Shown one piece after another: positions 14,754 through 24,240 of a stretch of DNA of 44,360 nucleotides. The stretch covers positions 1 to 44,360 of the forward strand of contig JAEEGS010000018.1 in NCBI GenBank assembly GCA_016280445.1, given 5' to 3'. The position numbers were made by a program, and so were the translations under genes. Positions within the stretch are counted from its first letter, which is position 1. Every line of letters starts with the position of its first letter. Origin of the DNA: Bacteroidaceae bacterium. GTDB taxonomy: Bacteria; Bacteroidota; Bacteroidia; Bacteroidales; Bacteroidaceae. The notes beneath the pieces were generated by a model. That model saw only the letters and a list, made by a program, of their open reading frames with translations. It had not been told where the DNA came from and searched no databases.

Positions 14754-16310
14754 ATGAAGATTTTATCAGCAGCTCAACTAAAGACTGTAGATGCTTATAC
14801 AATAGAACACGAACCTGTGTCTTCCACGAATTTGATGGAACGCGCGTCTCGTGCAGTGGCTGACAGAATCAAGCAACGTTGGCCAGTGAGCACTCCCGTA
14901 AAGATTTTTGCCGGTCCTGGCAACAACGGAGGCGATGCGTTGGCTATCGCCCGAATGTTGGGTGAAGAGAACTACAAGGTGTATGCCTATCTTTTCAACA
15001 TATCGGACAATCTTTCGCCTGACTGCCAAATCAACAAGCAGCGTTTGGTGGACTTCCAGAGTGTCAAGCAAACCACAATGGGAGTGCAAAACATTGAGTT
15101 CGTTGAGATTACCTCACAATTCACTCCTCCGCCACTCGATGAGGGTGATTTGGTGATTGACGGTTTGTTCGGAACGGGACTTTCACGCCCGTTGAATGGT
15201 GGATTCGCTTCGGTGGTGAAGTACATCAATGCTTCGCCCGCCACGGTGGTTTCCATCGATGTGCCTTCGGGGTTGATGTGTGAGGACAACACCTACAATG
15301 TGATGAACCACATCGTCAAGGCCACGGTCACTTATACCATCCAATACCCCAAACTCGCTTTCTTCTTTGCCGAACACGAGCAGTATGTGGGCGAGTGGGA
15401 AGTGTTGGACATCGGCATTATCGACCCTGAGAATGAAGAGACGCATTCCCCCTATTTCTTGACCGACGGCAAGGAAGTTCGCGCCATGCTCAAGGGCCGC
15501 TCAAAGTTTGCCCATAAAGGCACGATGGGTCATGCGTTGCTCATTGCTGGCAAGAAAGGCATGGCGGGTGCCGCCATTCTGAGTGCCAGAGCATGTATGC
15601 GAGGTGGTGTCGGAAAGTTGACGATTCACACTCCCGAGAGCAACGTGCGCATCTTGCAGTCGGTCATACCAGAGGCGGTGCTGAACATCGATGTCGACTC
15701 CAATTGCTTCAGTCAGTCATTCGACACCGCGGCCTACGATGCAATGGCTATCGGTCCGGGCATTGGCACTTCGTCCTACACGGTGCAGGCTTTCATCGAG
15801 CAGGTCAGCATGTCGAAATGCCCGATGATTCTTGATGCCGATGCACTCAACATTCTTGGCTCACATCGCGGATGGATTACCCAGTTGCCTCGTCGATGCA
15901 TTCTTACGCCTCACAAGAAGGAACTGTTTGGCTTGATCAGCACGACACGCAACTCTTATGAAGAACTGGAACGCACGCGTGAGTTGGCTGTTCGTCAGCA
16001 AATCTACATCCTCATCAAGGGTGCCTATTCTGCTGTGGTCACTCCCGAGGGCAACGTGTTCTTCAACACGACTGGCAACCCCGGCATGGCGACAGCTGGT
16101 GCTGGCGATGTGTTGACGGGCATCATTTTGGCTTTACTCGCTCAGTCGTATGTGCCAGAAGTGGCGCTGCGTCTGGGTGTCTATCTGCACGGGTTGTCTG
16201 GCGACCTTGCGGCTGCTGACCTGTGTTATGAAGGCGTCACCGCCAGCGATTTGATTACCTACCTGCCTCGTGCTTTCAAGCAGTTGTATGAAGAAAGGAA
16301 ACGAGATTGA
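14754..16310 (+). CDS. nnr: Bifunctional NAD(P)HX epimerase/dehydratase
   Basis: The 518-residue protein repairs hydrated NADH and NADPH. The N-terminal YjeF_N epimerase domain (residues 1 to about 220) has FAGPGNNGGDALAIAR and IDGLFGTGLSRPL. The C-terminal ADP/ATP-dependent dehydratase domain (about 235-518) has KFAHKGTMGHALLIAGKKG, LDADALN, LTPHKKE and the NPGMATAGAGDVLTG nucleotide-binding motif. Both active sites look intact. The DUF4831 gene follows on the same strand, with its chosen start 31 bases after this stop. Confidence 0.95.
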   Translation: MKILSAAQLKTVDAYTIEHEPVSSTNLMERASRAVADRIKQRWPVSTPVKIFAGPGNNGGDALAIARMLGEENYKVYAYLFNISDNLSPDCQINKQRLVDFQSVKQTTMGVQNIEFVEITSQFTPPPLDEGDLVIDGLFGTGLSRPLNGGFASVVKYINASPATVVSIDVPSGLMCEDNTYNVMNHIVKATVTYTIQYPKLAFFFAEHEQYVGEWEVLDIGIIDPENEETHSPYFLTDGKEVRAMLKGRSKFAHKGTMGHALLIAGKKGMAGAAILSARACMRGGVGKLTIHTPESNVRILQSVIPEAVLNIDVDSNCFSQSFDTAAYDAMAIGPGIGTSSYTVQAFIEQVSMSKCPMILDADALNILGSHRGWITQLPRRCILTPHKKELFGLISTTRNSYEELERTRELAVRQQIYILIKGAYSAVVTPEGNVFFNTTGNPGMATAGAGDVLTGIILALLAQSYVPEVALRLGVYLHGLSGDLAAADLCYEGVTASDLITYLPRAFKQLYEERKRD

Positions 16311-16341
16311 GATATTTTTATATGATGATATGATAGACTTG

Positions 16342-17394
16342 ATGATGAAAAGAAATATTGTAATAGCATTGGCCTTGTTGCTGTCGGTGTGCGCGACCGC
16401 TCAGACGACGGTGACAGAATTTAGTCCCGGAGTGGCAGCCAATGGCGTGAATTATGTGCTGCCCAAGACACAACTGAAGGTGGAGGCATCAGCCATGAAA
16501 ATCGTGTATACACCAGGCGAGTTCGCGAAATATGCCGACCGCTATCTGCATATTGGAGGTGTGAGTGCCGAGGCTTCCACTTTGTGGGTAATGACGAAAC
16601 TGGAGGTGTTCCAAGAGGGTGTGCCCGACACATCCAAGGTGTTCACGGTCAAGTTGAAGGACAAGACAGTGGCTCCAATGGCTCAACTGACTCCGAGCGG
16701 CATCCTGTTGGCTGTCAACACAACCACTCCATACGAGGAGCGTGTGTTGCCTTCGGTGCGTTCAACCTCTCATCGGCTCGATGCACGGCAATACCTCACC
16801 GAAGACATCCTGTCGGCAACATCCACGGCAAAGATGGCTGAGTTGGCGGCGCAAGAGATTCTTGACATCCGCGAAAGCAAGAACGCCATCAAGCGTGGTC
16901 AAGTGGAGTCGATGCCCAAAGATGGCGCCTCACTCAAGATTGTGCTTGACGAACTGAACACGCAGGAAGAGGCTTTGACGCAACTCTTTGAGGGGTATCG
17001 CGACACCACCTTTGTGGTTCAGTCGTTCAGCATCATCCCCACCGAAGATGTGGAGCGTAAGGTGTTTTTCCGCTTCTCTCAGAAACTGGGTTTTGTCGAT
17101 GCCGACGATATGGCGGGGCAGCCTTACTACATCACGGTGAAAGACCAGCACACGGTGGTGCTCCCCACGGAGAAAGATCTTCTGAAACGGAAAATCGAAG
17201 GACTCGTCTATAATATGCCCAGCATGGCCAGTGTCAACATCAGCACCATGCAAGGCACCATATATGAACGGGAACTGCCTTTTGCGCAGTTTGGCACCAT
17301 CGACATGTTGAGCCCAACGTTGTTCAACAAGGGAACGACGACCAAACTGACGCTCTATCCGGCAACGGGAGGCATCCTGCATCTGGAACAATAA
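16342..17394 (+). CDS. DUF4831 family exported protein
   Basis: The 350-residue product has a signal peptide ending VCATAQ and a body with LHIGGVSAEAS, RSTSHRLDARQYLTEDIL and ILDIRESKNAIKRGQVESMPKDG, which I recognise as the DUF4831 family of Bacteroidales. The family has no established function; members are exported beta-rich proteins. The frame is open upstream to 16270, inside the previous gene, but the paired ATGs at 16342 and 16345 give a proper signal peptide. Confidence 0.85.
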   Translation: MMKRNIVIALALLLSVCATAQTTVTEFSPGVAANGVNYVLPKTQLKVEASAMKIVYTPGEFAKYADRYLHIGGVSAEASTLWVMTKLEVFQEGVPDTSKVFTVKLKDKTVAPMAQLTPSGILLAVNTTTPYEERVLPSVRSTSHRLDARQYLTEDILSATSTAKMAELAAQEILDIRESKNAIKRGQVESMPKDGASLKIVLDELNTQEEALTQLFEGYRDTTFVVQSFSIIPTEDVERKVFFRFSQKLGFVDADDMAGQPYYITVKDQHTVVLPTEKDLLKRKIEGLVYNMPSMASVNISTMQGTIYERELPFAQFGTIDMLSPTLFNKGTTTKLTLYPATGGILHLEQ

Positions 17395-17466
17395 ACTTTC
17401 TGAGCAACTTTCTAAACAAAGTGAGATAAAAACCTTATTTACAAACCCTAAAACATTAAAAACAAG

Positions 17467-18150
17467 ATGAAAAAGTATTTAGCAGAAATGGTGGGAACTA
17501 TGGTTCTCGTGCTCATGGGTTGCGGTGTGGCTGTCAGCCTCAATTGCTCATCCGACTGTAGTGAAGTGGCCAATGCAGGCACAGTGATTGGTACCTCTCT
17601 GGCTTTTGGTCTTTCGGTGGTTGCTATGGCCTACACAATTGGCGGTGTGTCGGGTTGCCACATCAATCCAGCCATCACCCTTGGCTGTCTTCTCACCAAG
17701 CGCATCAGCGTGAAGGATGGTCTCATGTATATGCTCTTCCAGGTGATTGGTGCTTTCATCGGTTCCGCACTCCTGTTTGTGCTCACAGAGAACTCTGCGC
17801 TTGAAGGCACAGGTGCAAATGCTTGCCAGGAAGGTGTGTCCATCGTGGGCGGTTTGGTTGCCGAAATCATCTTCACTTGCGTGTTTGTGCTGGTGGTGTT
17901 GGGTACAACCGATGCCAAGAAGGGCGCTGGTAACTTCGCAGGTCTGGCTATCGGTCTTTCACTCGTGCTCGTGCATCTGGTATGCATCCGCTACACAGGC
18001 ACTTCTGTGAATCCAGCACGTTCCATCGCACCTGCCATCTTCCAGCAGGGTGATGCTCTCAACCAACTTTGGATTTTCATCGTAGGTCCTTTCGTGGGTG
18101 CTGCTATTGCTGCTGGCATCTGGAAGATTATTGGTGAAGAGAAGGCTTAA
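17467..18150 (+). CDS. Aquaporin (MIP family)
   Basis: The 227-residue membrane protein has six hydrophobic segments and both half-helix NPA motifs: GGVSGCHINPAITLG and GTSVNPARSIAPA. The arginine after the second NPA and the histidine in the first segment suggest a water-selective AqpZ-like pore rather than a glycerol facilitator; this is inference from a few residues. It is monocistronic: 72 bases separate it from the DUF4831 gene and two hairpins close it. Confidence 0.93.
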   Translation: MKKYLAEMVGTMVLVLMGCGVAVSLNCSSDCSEVANAGTVIGTSLAFGLSVVAMAYTIGGVSGCHINPAITLGCLLTKRISVKDGLMYMLFQVIGAFIGSALLFVLTENSALEGTGANACQEGVSIVGGLVAEIIFTCVFVLVVLGTTDAKKGAGNFAGLAIGLSLVLVHLVCIRYTGTSVNPARSIAPAIFQQGDALNQLWIFIVGPFVGAAIAAGIWKIIGEEKA

Positions 18151-18156
18151 AAGTAC

Positions 18157-18188
18157 AACGGCGTTGTCACTTCATTGATAACGCCGTT
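18157..18188. terminator. Hairpin downstream of aquaporin
   Basis: AACGGCGTT (18157-18165) pairs with AACGCCGTT (18180-18188). There is no T-run directly after it, so it probably protects the mRNA end or works with the next hairpin. Confidence 0.5.
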
Positions 18189-18197
18189 CCCAATTCA

Positions 18198-18244
18198 ATG
18201 AAAGCCCCGTTTCCGAATCATCGGAAACGGGGCTTTCATTTTTG
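18198..18244. terminator. Strong intrinsic terminator
   Basis: ATGAAAGCCCCGTTTCCGA (18198-18216) pairs with its complement ending at 18239 in a 19-pair stem, followed by a T-run. It ends the aquaporin transcript and, with As on its left, may also end the convergent GH43 transcript. Confidence 0.85.
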
Positions 18245-18267
18245 TTATTTCTCATTTGCCATTTCTG

Positions 18268-20370
18268 CTATTCTTCCCAACGGAAAACGCTGCCGTTTCT
18301 TCTGGCAGGATCGGGACCGGCGAAGTCCATCGAATAGGGGCTGCCCGTTGTCGGACTCTTGCCGATGTAGCGGTGGTTCTTCAGCGAGTAGAGCATGAAC
18401 TCATGGTCGAGGTAGTCTTGCCAAAGGAAAGTTTCAGCCTCCTTAGGGTCTGTCGTGAAGCGTACATCGCCTGCCAATCCTTCACCATACACCTTGATGT
18501 ATCGTCCATCGACACATTTCAGCGAAACACAGCCTGGACCTTGTTCCACAATCTGGAACTGAGTGCGCTGGCTCTTGTCGTTAGGATGGGTGTCGTAGAG
18601 GATGCCGTGAGGGTCACAGATGGCAGGACGTCCAGTGGCCAGATTGATGATGCGGAAGGTTTTGCCGTAGGGAATGTTTCCGCTGCGGTCGGCACAAGGC
18701 TCTTCCACCGTGAAGTTGTCGAACTCAGCAAAGCCGCCATTTGTGCCTTTTTTGTTGAAGGCAAAGAGCGCGTGGCGAGAACCCTGGAAGGAGAGCAGTT
18801 GATAAGAGAGCGGCATCATGCGTCCCATTGTTTGGAACGTCTTGCCGTCCAGCGAATAAGCATACTGTGCTTGGTCGTTGTCGTAGTCGCCATTCATGCG
18901 GAGCCATATTTTTCCTTGCGGCAGGGTGACAGGCGTGTCGATGGTGTCGTTGGTCAACTGTTCGAAGCAGCGGAGGGTCAGTTGCTTGCCTTCTTTCACG
19001 ATACCAATCCACGAGCAGGGCACATTGATGTTGCCAAGACCTGCCACATCACCGTCCTTCAGACCTTTCACGTGGAGTTCCACCGTTGTGATGCTCTTCG
19101 GACCAATCACACGTTGGGTCAGCGTGTTGCGTGCCCACATCAACTGGTCGGCAGGCATGGAGTTCAGGTGCAGTTTGCCACTTTTCAGGCTCCACATCTT
19201 GTCATCGGGGTTGTGGTTCCACTGCCAGATGCGTCCTAATGTCTTGCCGTCGAAGTTGTCGCTGCGGTTATAGGGAGCAGAGGGTTTCTGCGCCTCCTCG
19301 CCAACGCCATAGTGTCCCAAAGCGGTGCCAGGCATGAACCAAGTGCGGGGTACGCGGCCATAATTGCCTTTGAAACCCACCATGGGCCAGCCATCTTCCC
19401 ACGTCATCGGCATCAGGCAGACGGTGCGGCCGATAGAGTGGAAGTCCTGCATGAAGAGTGCCCACCACGAGCCATCTTTGAACTGCACGATACCACCCTG
19501 GTGTGCGTTGGTGCAAGCGGTTGCGTCCTTATCCACAGGGCCAAGGGCAAATTTTGTGCCGTCTCGACCAATGCGGGGATTCTCGCCACGAGGCACTTGG
19601 GTGAGTGAGGCTGCATGATAGCCATATGTCTCATCGGCCGTAATGACACGGGTTTCGTAGGGTCCCCAAATAGACTTTGAACGTGAGCAGAGTGTGCGGC
19701 CGTTGGGCTTGTAGTCGGTGGAGATGAGGTAGTACATGCCGTTGATTTTGTACATGTGGTGTCCTTCGCCCACACCGTTTCCCTCGGGGATGATGACACG
19801 TTCGGTCTCTTCCTTCGGACCGCTCATGTCAGGCTTCAACTCGGTGCACTTCACCGTGCCGTAGCCGTGAATGGCATACACCTTCCCGTCGTCGTCGAAG
19901 AGAACGCCGAGGTCGTAGATGTTGCCCTTCATGTTGTGATGCTCCCACGGACCACGAATGTCCTTGGCGGTGTAGCATTGCAGACCCTTGCCGTTCACGT
20001 TCGAGAACACATAAAACTGTCCGTTGGCATAGCGGATGCAGGGAGCCCAGATGCCCTGTCCGTAAATCTCTTTCTGGTTCTTCAGCGAGAAAGCGTCGTC
20101 GTTGAAGTCGAAGCGGTCGAAGCAGTAAGAGATGTTCTCCCAGTTCACGAGGTCTTTCGAATGCAGAATGACCAATCCTGGCACAGCATGCATGGTGGTA
20201 CCGGCCAGATAGTAGTCGTCGCCCACACGCAGGATGTCGGGGTCGGAGAACTCATCATAGAAGAGTGGGTTAGTGAACGTGCCGTTGCCGTTGTCGGCTG
20301 TCCACGACTTTGTTTGTGCACCCGCACAGAGGCAGGTGGCAAAAGTTAGTAAAAAGCAAATTAGTTTCAT
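18268..20370 (-). CDS. Glycoside hydrolase family 43 protein with beta-trefoil-like C-terminus
   Basis: The 700-residue exported enzyme has a signal peptide ending AGAQ. The five-bladed propeller of GH43 covers about 30-350. Candidate catalytic residues are the general base D43 (FSDPDILRVGDDYYL), the pKa modulator D159 (GVLFDDDG) and the acid E202 (GVGEGHHMYKI). A DUF1349-like or concanavalin-type beta sandwich (about 365-575) follows. Residues 585-700 contain three FRIIN/FLW-type repeats suggestive of a beta-trefoil. GH43 enzymes cleave arabinose or xylose links in plant hemicellulose. No SusC/SusD pair is nearby, so it is an isolated glycosidase. Confidence 0.88.
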   Translation of the reverse strand: MKLICFLLTFATCLCAGAQTKSWTADNGNGTFTNPLFYDEFSDPDILRVGDDYYLAGTTMHAVPGLVILHSKDLVNWENISYCFDRFDFNDDAFSLKNQKEIYGQGIWAPCIRYANGQFYVFSNVNGKGLQCYTAKDIRGPWEHHNMKGNIYDLGVLFDDDGKVYAIHGYGTVKCTELKPDMSGPKEETERVIIPEGNGVGEGHHMYKINGMYYLISTDYKPNGRTLCSRSKSIWGPYETRVITADETYGYHAASLTQVPRGENPRIGRDGTKFALGPVDKDATACTNAHQGGIVQFKDGSWWALFMQDFHSIGRTVCLMPMTWEDGWPMVGFKGNYGRVPRTWFMPGTALGHYGVGEEAQKPSAPYNRSDNFDGKTLGRIWQWNHNPDDKMWSLKSGKLHLNSMPADQLMWARNTLTQRVIGPKSITTVELHVKGLKDGDVAGLGNINVPCSWIGIVKEGKQLTLRCFEQLTNDTIDTPVTLPQGKIWLRMNGDYDNDQAQYAYSLDGKTFQTMGRMMPLSYQLLSFQGSRHALFAFNKKGTNGGFAEFDNFTVEEPCADRSGNIPYGKTFRIINLATGRPAICDPHGILYDTHPNDKSQRTQFQIVEQGPGCVSLKCVDGRYIKVYGEGLAGDVRFTTDPKEAETFLWQDYLDHEFMLYSLKNHRYIGKSPTTGSPYSMDFAGPDPARRNGSVFRWEE

Positions 20371-20450
20371 GTTGTTTAGGTGTATATCTTATTATAATAA
20401 TATGTGTTCTCTTGTTGGCGGAGTGATGTCCCTCTGGCTGCAGAGATTCG

Positions 20451-21101
20451 CTACAGGTATTCGGTGGGGTCGGGGATGCCAGCCTCGGCGAGGGCTTCCT
20501 TACGTTCGATGCAGGTGCCGCAGCGGCCGCAGTGCTTGTCGCCACCTTTGTAGCAAGACCAAGTTTCAGCATAGTCGATGCCCAGTTCGCGGCCTCGGGC
20601 GGCAATCTGTCCTTTCGTCAGGTGGCAGTAGGGGGAAAGCAGGTGGACACCGTTGTAAGTGCCAGCATGGGCAGCAGCATCGAAGGCCTCGACAAACTCA
20701 GGACGGCAGTCGGGATAGATGGCGTGGTCGCCTCCGTGGTTGGCCATCATCACGTAGGGCAGATTGTTGTTCTCAGCCATTCCCGTGGCGATGGCAAGCA
20801 TGATGCCGTTGCGGAAGGGAACGACCGTCGATTTCATGTTCTCGCTGGCATAATGTCCCTCGGGAATGTCGTCGGCGCCGGAGAGCAGCGAACTGCGGAA
20901 ATGGTCAGCCATGAAGTCGAGGGGAATCACCAGATGAGGAATGCCCAGCCGTTCACAATGCAGGCGTGCAAAAGGAATCTCGCGGGCATTGTGGTTGGAG
21001 CCGTAGTCGAACGAAATGGCCAGAGCGATGCGCTCTTGATAGTCGTAGAGCAGGGTCACGGAATCCATGCCACCACTCAGAATCAATATGCTATCTTTCA
21101 T
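20451..21101 (-). CDS. queC: 7-cyano-7-deazaguanine synthase
   Basis: QueC makes preQ0, the precursor of queuosine in tRNA, from 7-carboxy-7-deazaguanine with ATP. The PP-loop ILSGGMDS is at residues 7-14, and the zinc cluster is SCYKGGDKHCGRCGTC near the C-terminus. The frame is open upstream to 21194, but a TACCTTTG box at 21128-21121 lies 20 bases before the ATG at 21101, which fixes the start at MKDSILILSGG. No other que gene is in the window. Confidence 0.95.
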   Translation of the reverse strand: MKDSILILSGGMDSVTLLYDYQERIALAISFDYGSNHNAREIPFARLHCERLGIPHLVIPLDFMADHFRSSLLSGADDIPEGHYASENMKSTVVPFRNGIMLAIATGMAENNNLPYVMMANHGGDHAIYPDCRPEFVEAFDAAAHAGTYNGVHLLSPYCHLTKGQIAARGRELGIDYAETWSCYKGGDKHCGRCGTCIERKEALAEAGIPDPTEYL

Positions 21102-21120
21102 CTTCTGTGCTTTTGGTCGG

Positions 21121-21128
21121 CAAAGGTA
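21121..21128 (-). promoter_or_regulatory. -7 box for queC
   Basis: TACCTTTG on the minus strand. It overrules the longer reading frame that begins at 21194. Confidence 0.65.
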
Positions 21129-21169
21129 CGAAAAATAAATCAGTTTTTCTACCTTCTCGGCATGAATCT

Positions 21170-24100
21170 TCACTTCTTTTTGGGGGTCGTACACTCGTTG
21201 ACGAGATAAACGATGTTCATGTAGGGAATACCCGTGTTTGATTCCAGGCCGATTTCACAAGTTCGGCTGTTGGAATAGCCTACCTCAATGTGATGTGCCT
21301 CGATTTGTGGACGGAGTTTGCGCAGTCCGTACTGGTTCAGTTCGGGGAAAGTGAAGCCGCGGTCGCCTGCAAAGCCGCAACAGCCAACGCCTTCGGGCAG
21401 GAACACATTTGTGGAGCACAGTTTGGCCAGTTCCATCATATCCTTGTCCACACCCATCTCGCGGGTGGAGCACGTGAGGTGAAGGGCGATGTGGCGGTCG
21501 ATGGGATGGAAGTCGAGGTGCGGCACCAGATACTTCATGATGAATTCGGCTGGCTCGTAGAGATGCATCTTTTTCATCACCTTCTTCATGCGGTGCAGGC
21601 AAGGACTCTGGGCACAAAGCACAGGATACTGGCCTTCTTCGGATGCTTTCCACAGGGCGGCTTCGAGTTCGGCACTCTTGCGGTCGGCAATGTCGAGCAT
21701 ACCCTTCGATTCCCATATCTGGCCACAGCACATCCGTTCCATTCCCTCGGGGAAAATCACTTCGTAACCTGCCTTATGTATTAACTCACAAACCTCGTCA
21801 ACGAGAGCTCGCTGTGCTGGTGAGCCTTTCGAAAGACCCATCGTCTGGTTAATGCAACTGGGGAAATAGACCACTTTTTGCGGAGTGCCGGAAGTGGCGC
21901 GTGGCGTGTTCTTTTCGGGGAGGCTCCTTTCGATAATCATCTGCGTGAGGTCGGAGGGTTTTGGCTGCCGTTTCTTTTTGGGCATCGCTGTCGTCCACAG
22001 CGGCAGCCCCATCTTGTTCATTCCACGGCAGATGCTGGTCATGAGTGTCGAGCCGAGGGTGACGTGTCCGAGATGTGCCACATCAAGCACCACACGGAGA
22101 CCGCTCTTGATGCCAGCCATGTGGTTGGCGGCAAACTCACCAATCTTATATCCCGTAGGATGCTGGTTCATGTCCATCTGACGAATCAGGTGCGTCAACT
22201 CACCCGTGTTGATTTTCATCGGGCACGAAGTGGCACAAAGTCCATCGGTGGCGCAGGTCTGATCGCCGTAGTATTTGTACTGCTTCTGGAGGGTGGCCAG
22301 CCGTTTGGGGTTCTCGCCTGTCTTGGCGAGGTGGCGTATCTCGCGCTGCACGGCAATGCGCATTCTCGACGAAAGGGTGAGTCCGCACGACATGCAGTTG
22401 ACCTCGCAGAATCCACACTCGATGCACTTGTTGGCACGCTTCACCTGTTCGATGGTCGCCTTGGCAGTGGAGAGCGACGGGTCCATCAGATAATGACCGC
22501 CATCGGGCACGCTGCCGAAATCGAAGTCGAGCACAGGCAGCGGCTTCAGGCATTTGATAAAACAATCGGGGTCGTCGTTGAAGATGACACCCTGATTCAG
22601 CAAGCCGTCGGGGTCGAAGATGGCCTTCAGTTCCTTCATCACCTCGTAGGCTTTCTCTCCCCACTCATACTTCACGAACGGTGCCATGTTGCGACCCGTG
22701 CCGTGTTCGGCTTTGAGCGAGCCGTCATACTCCTCGACCACCAGTTTCGCCACGTCGCGCATCATCTCGGCATAGCGGGCCACCTCGTGCTCGTCGGCAA
22801 AACTTTGGTTGAGGATGAAGTGGTAGTTGCCTTCGAAGGCATGACCATAGATGCAAGCATCCTCGTAACCGTGGTCGGCAATCAGTTTCTGCAGTTTCAC
22901 GGTGGCTTCGGGCAGCGACTCGATGGGGAAGGCGACATCTTCAATCAGACAAGACGTTCCGACGGGACGGGTGCCACCCACCGACGGGAAGATGCCCGCA
23001 CGGATGGCCCAATACTTGCCATAGACTTTCGGGTCTTCCGTAAACTCGGCAGGGATATAGAGGCGGAATGCACCTAAGCACTCCTTGATTTTCTCAATTT
23101 TCTGGAGCAGTTGCTCGTGGGTGATGCCCTTCGTCTCGGTGAGGATGGCCGTGAGGTTGTGGTAGTCGCCTGGCTTCACACCTTCAATCTTGCCGGCGTC
23201 CACATCTTTCTGATATTGCAGATAGACAGGGTCGTCGACCGAACAGAGCGACTTGTAGTCGAGCATTTCGGCACTTTTCACCACAAGGTTCTCGGCGCTG
23301 TATTTCAAGTCGGTGTCGTCGGCCTTCATCTTCTTCATGGCCACTACGGCCTCGCAACTCTCCTTCATGGTCATAAAATAGACCATTGCCGAAGCCTTAA
23401 ACGGATAGTCCTTCAGGGTCTTCATCGTCACTTCGGAGAGGAAGGCCAACGTGCCCTCGCTTCCAACAATCGAGTGGGCGATGATGTCGAACGCATCATC
23501 GTAGGCCACCAGCGGGCGCAGGTTGAGTCCGGTCACATTCTTGATGCTGTATTTCTTGGCGATGCGGTCGGCCAGTTCCTTGTCGGCACGTACCTTGTCG
23601 CGCAGTTCCTCTATCTTGGCGAGGAAGTCTGGATGCGTGTTGCGGAACTCCTCACGACTCTCCTTGGAGCCCGTGTCCAGGATGGTTCCATCGGTCAGCA
23701 CGATACGGGCCGACACCAGCATGCGGTCGCTGTTGGCATGCACACCGCAGTTCATGCCCGAAGCATTGTTTGCCACGATGCCGCCCACCATGGACGAACC
23801 GATGGAGGCAGGGTCGGGTGGAAACACACGGCCGAATGGCTTCAGTATCTGATTCACGCGGGCGCCCACAATACCGGGCTGAAGTTTGATGGACTCCTTG
23901 TCGTCGGCCAACTGGTGTTGTTCCCAATGCTTGCCGGCAACAATGAGCACGCTGTCGGTGCAACTCTGACCGCTCAACGAAGTGCCGGCAGCACGAAACG
24001 TGAACGGCAGTTGGTGTTTTTTGCAAAGTTGGACGATGCGGGAGATTTCCTGTTCGCTGTCGCTGCGCACCACCACTTTCGGTATCTGGCGGTAGAAACT

Positions 24101-24199
24101 GGCATCCGTGCCCCAACCAAGTCGGCGGAGTTCGTCAGTGTATATTCGCTCAGACGGCACCACCTGCCTGAGTTCGTCAATAAACTGCTGTATCATCAA
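21170..24199 (-). CDS. FAD-linked oxidase with Fe-S and two CCG domains
   Basis: This 1009-residue protein fuses a GlcD-like flavoprotein and a GlpC/GlcF-like iron-sulfur protein. FAD-binding segments are FTFRAAGTSLSGQS and PPDPASIGSSMVGG. The Fe-S centres are in CIECGFCEVNCMSCG and CATDGLCATSCP. CCG motifs are at MCCGQIWESKG and GCCGFAGDRG. Such proteins oxidise D-lactate, glycolate or similar 2-hydroxyacids and pass electrons to the quinone pool from the membrane face. The gene is downstream of a lactate-permease-like gene, which supports a lactate substrate. The two are separated by a short tandem repeat. Confidence 0.92.
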   Translation of the reverse strand: MMIQQFIDELRQVVPSERIYTDELRRLGWGTDASFYRQIPKVVVRSDSEQEISRIVQLCKKHQLPFTFRAAGTSLSGQSCTDSVLIVAGKHWEQHQLADDKESIKLQPGIVGARVNQILKPFGRVFPPDPASIGSSMVGGIVANNASGMNCGVHANSDRMLVSARIVLTDGTILDTGSKESREEFRNTHPDFLAKIEELRDKVRADKELADRIAKKYSIKNVTGLNLRPLVAYDDAFDIIAHSIVGSEGTLAFLSEVTMKTLKDYPFKASAMVYFMTMKESCEAVVAMKKMKADDTDLKYSAENLVVKSAEMLDYKSLCSVDDPVYLQYQKDVDAGKIEGVKPGDYHNLTAILTETKGITHEQLLQKIEKIKECLGAFRLYIPAEFTEDPKVYGKYWAIRAGIFPSVGGTRPVGTSCLIEDVAFPIESLPEATVKLQKLIADHGYEDACIYGHAFEGNYHFILNQSFADEHEVARYAEMMRDVAKLVVEEYDGSLKAEHGTGRNMAPFVKYEWGEKAYEVMKELKAIFDPDGLLNQGVIFNDDPDCFIKCLKPLPVLDFDFGSVPDGGHYLMDPSLSTAKATIEQVKRANKCIECGFCEVNCMSCGLTLSSRMRIAVQREIRHLAKTGENPKRLATLQKQYKYYGDQTCATDGLCATSCPMKINTGELTHLIRQMDMNQHPTGYKIGEFAANHMAGIKSGLRVVLDVAHLGHVTLGSTLMTSICRGMNKMGLPLWTTAMPKKKRQPKPSDLTQMIIERSLPEKNTPRATSGTPQKVVYFPSCINQTMGLSKGSPAQRALVDEVCELIHKAGYEVIFPEGMERMCCGQIWESKGMLDIADRKSAELEAALWKASEEGQYPVLCAQSPCLHRMKKVMKKMHLYEPAEFIMKYLVPHLDFHPIDRHIALHLTCSTREMGVDKDMMELAKLCSTNVFLPEGVGCCGFAGDRGFTFPELNQYGLRKLRPQIEAHHIEVGYSNSRTCEIGLESNTGIPYMNIVYLVNECTTPKKK

Positions 24200-24240
24200 T
24201 TCTCAATTGTCAATTATCAATTCTCAATTGTCAATTCTCA
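24194..24240. repeat. Short tandem repeat between permease and oxidase
   Basis: Units of CAATTCTCAATTGT-type and CAATTATCAATTCT-type, roughly 10 bases long, repeat four times. They fill the whole spacer and the region just upstream of the oxidase start codon, replacing any ordinary ribosome-binding site. Confidence 0.75.

Noticed and set aside
18268-20370. Polysaccharide utilisation locus around the GH43 gene
   Set aside because: No SusC/SusD-like pair, sigma/anti-sigma or hybrid sensor is nearby.
21102-21194. Upstream extension of queC
   Set aside because: The -7 box at 21128-21121 lies inside it, so it cannot be fully transcribed; homology starts at 21101.
21878-23077. Open frame of about 400 codons on the plus strand
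   Set aside because: Antisense to the FAD/Fe-S oxidase; shadow frame.
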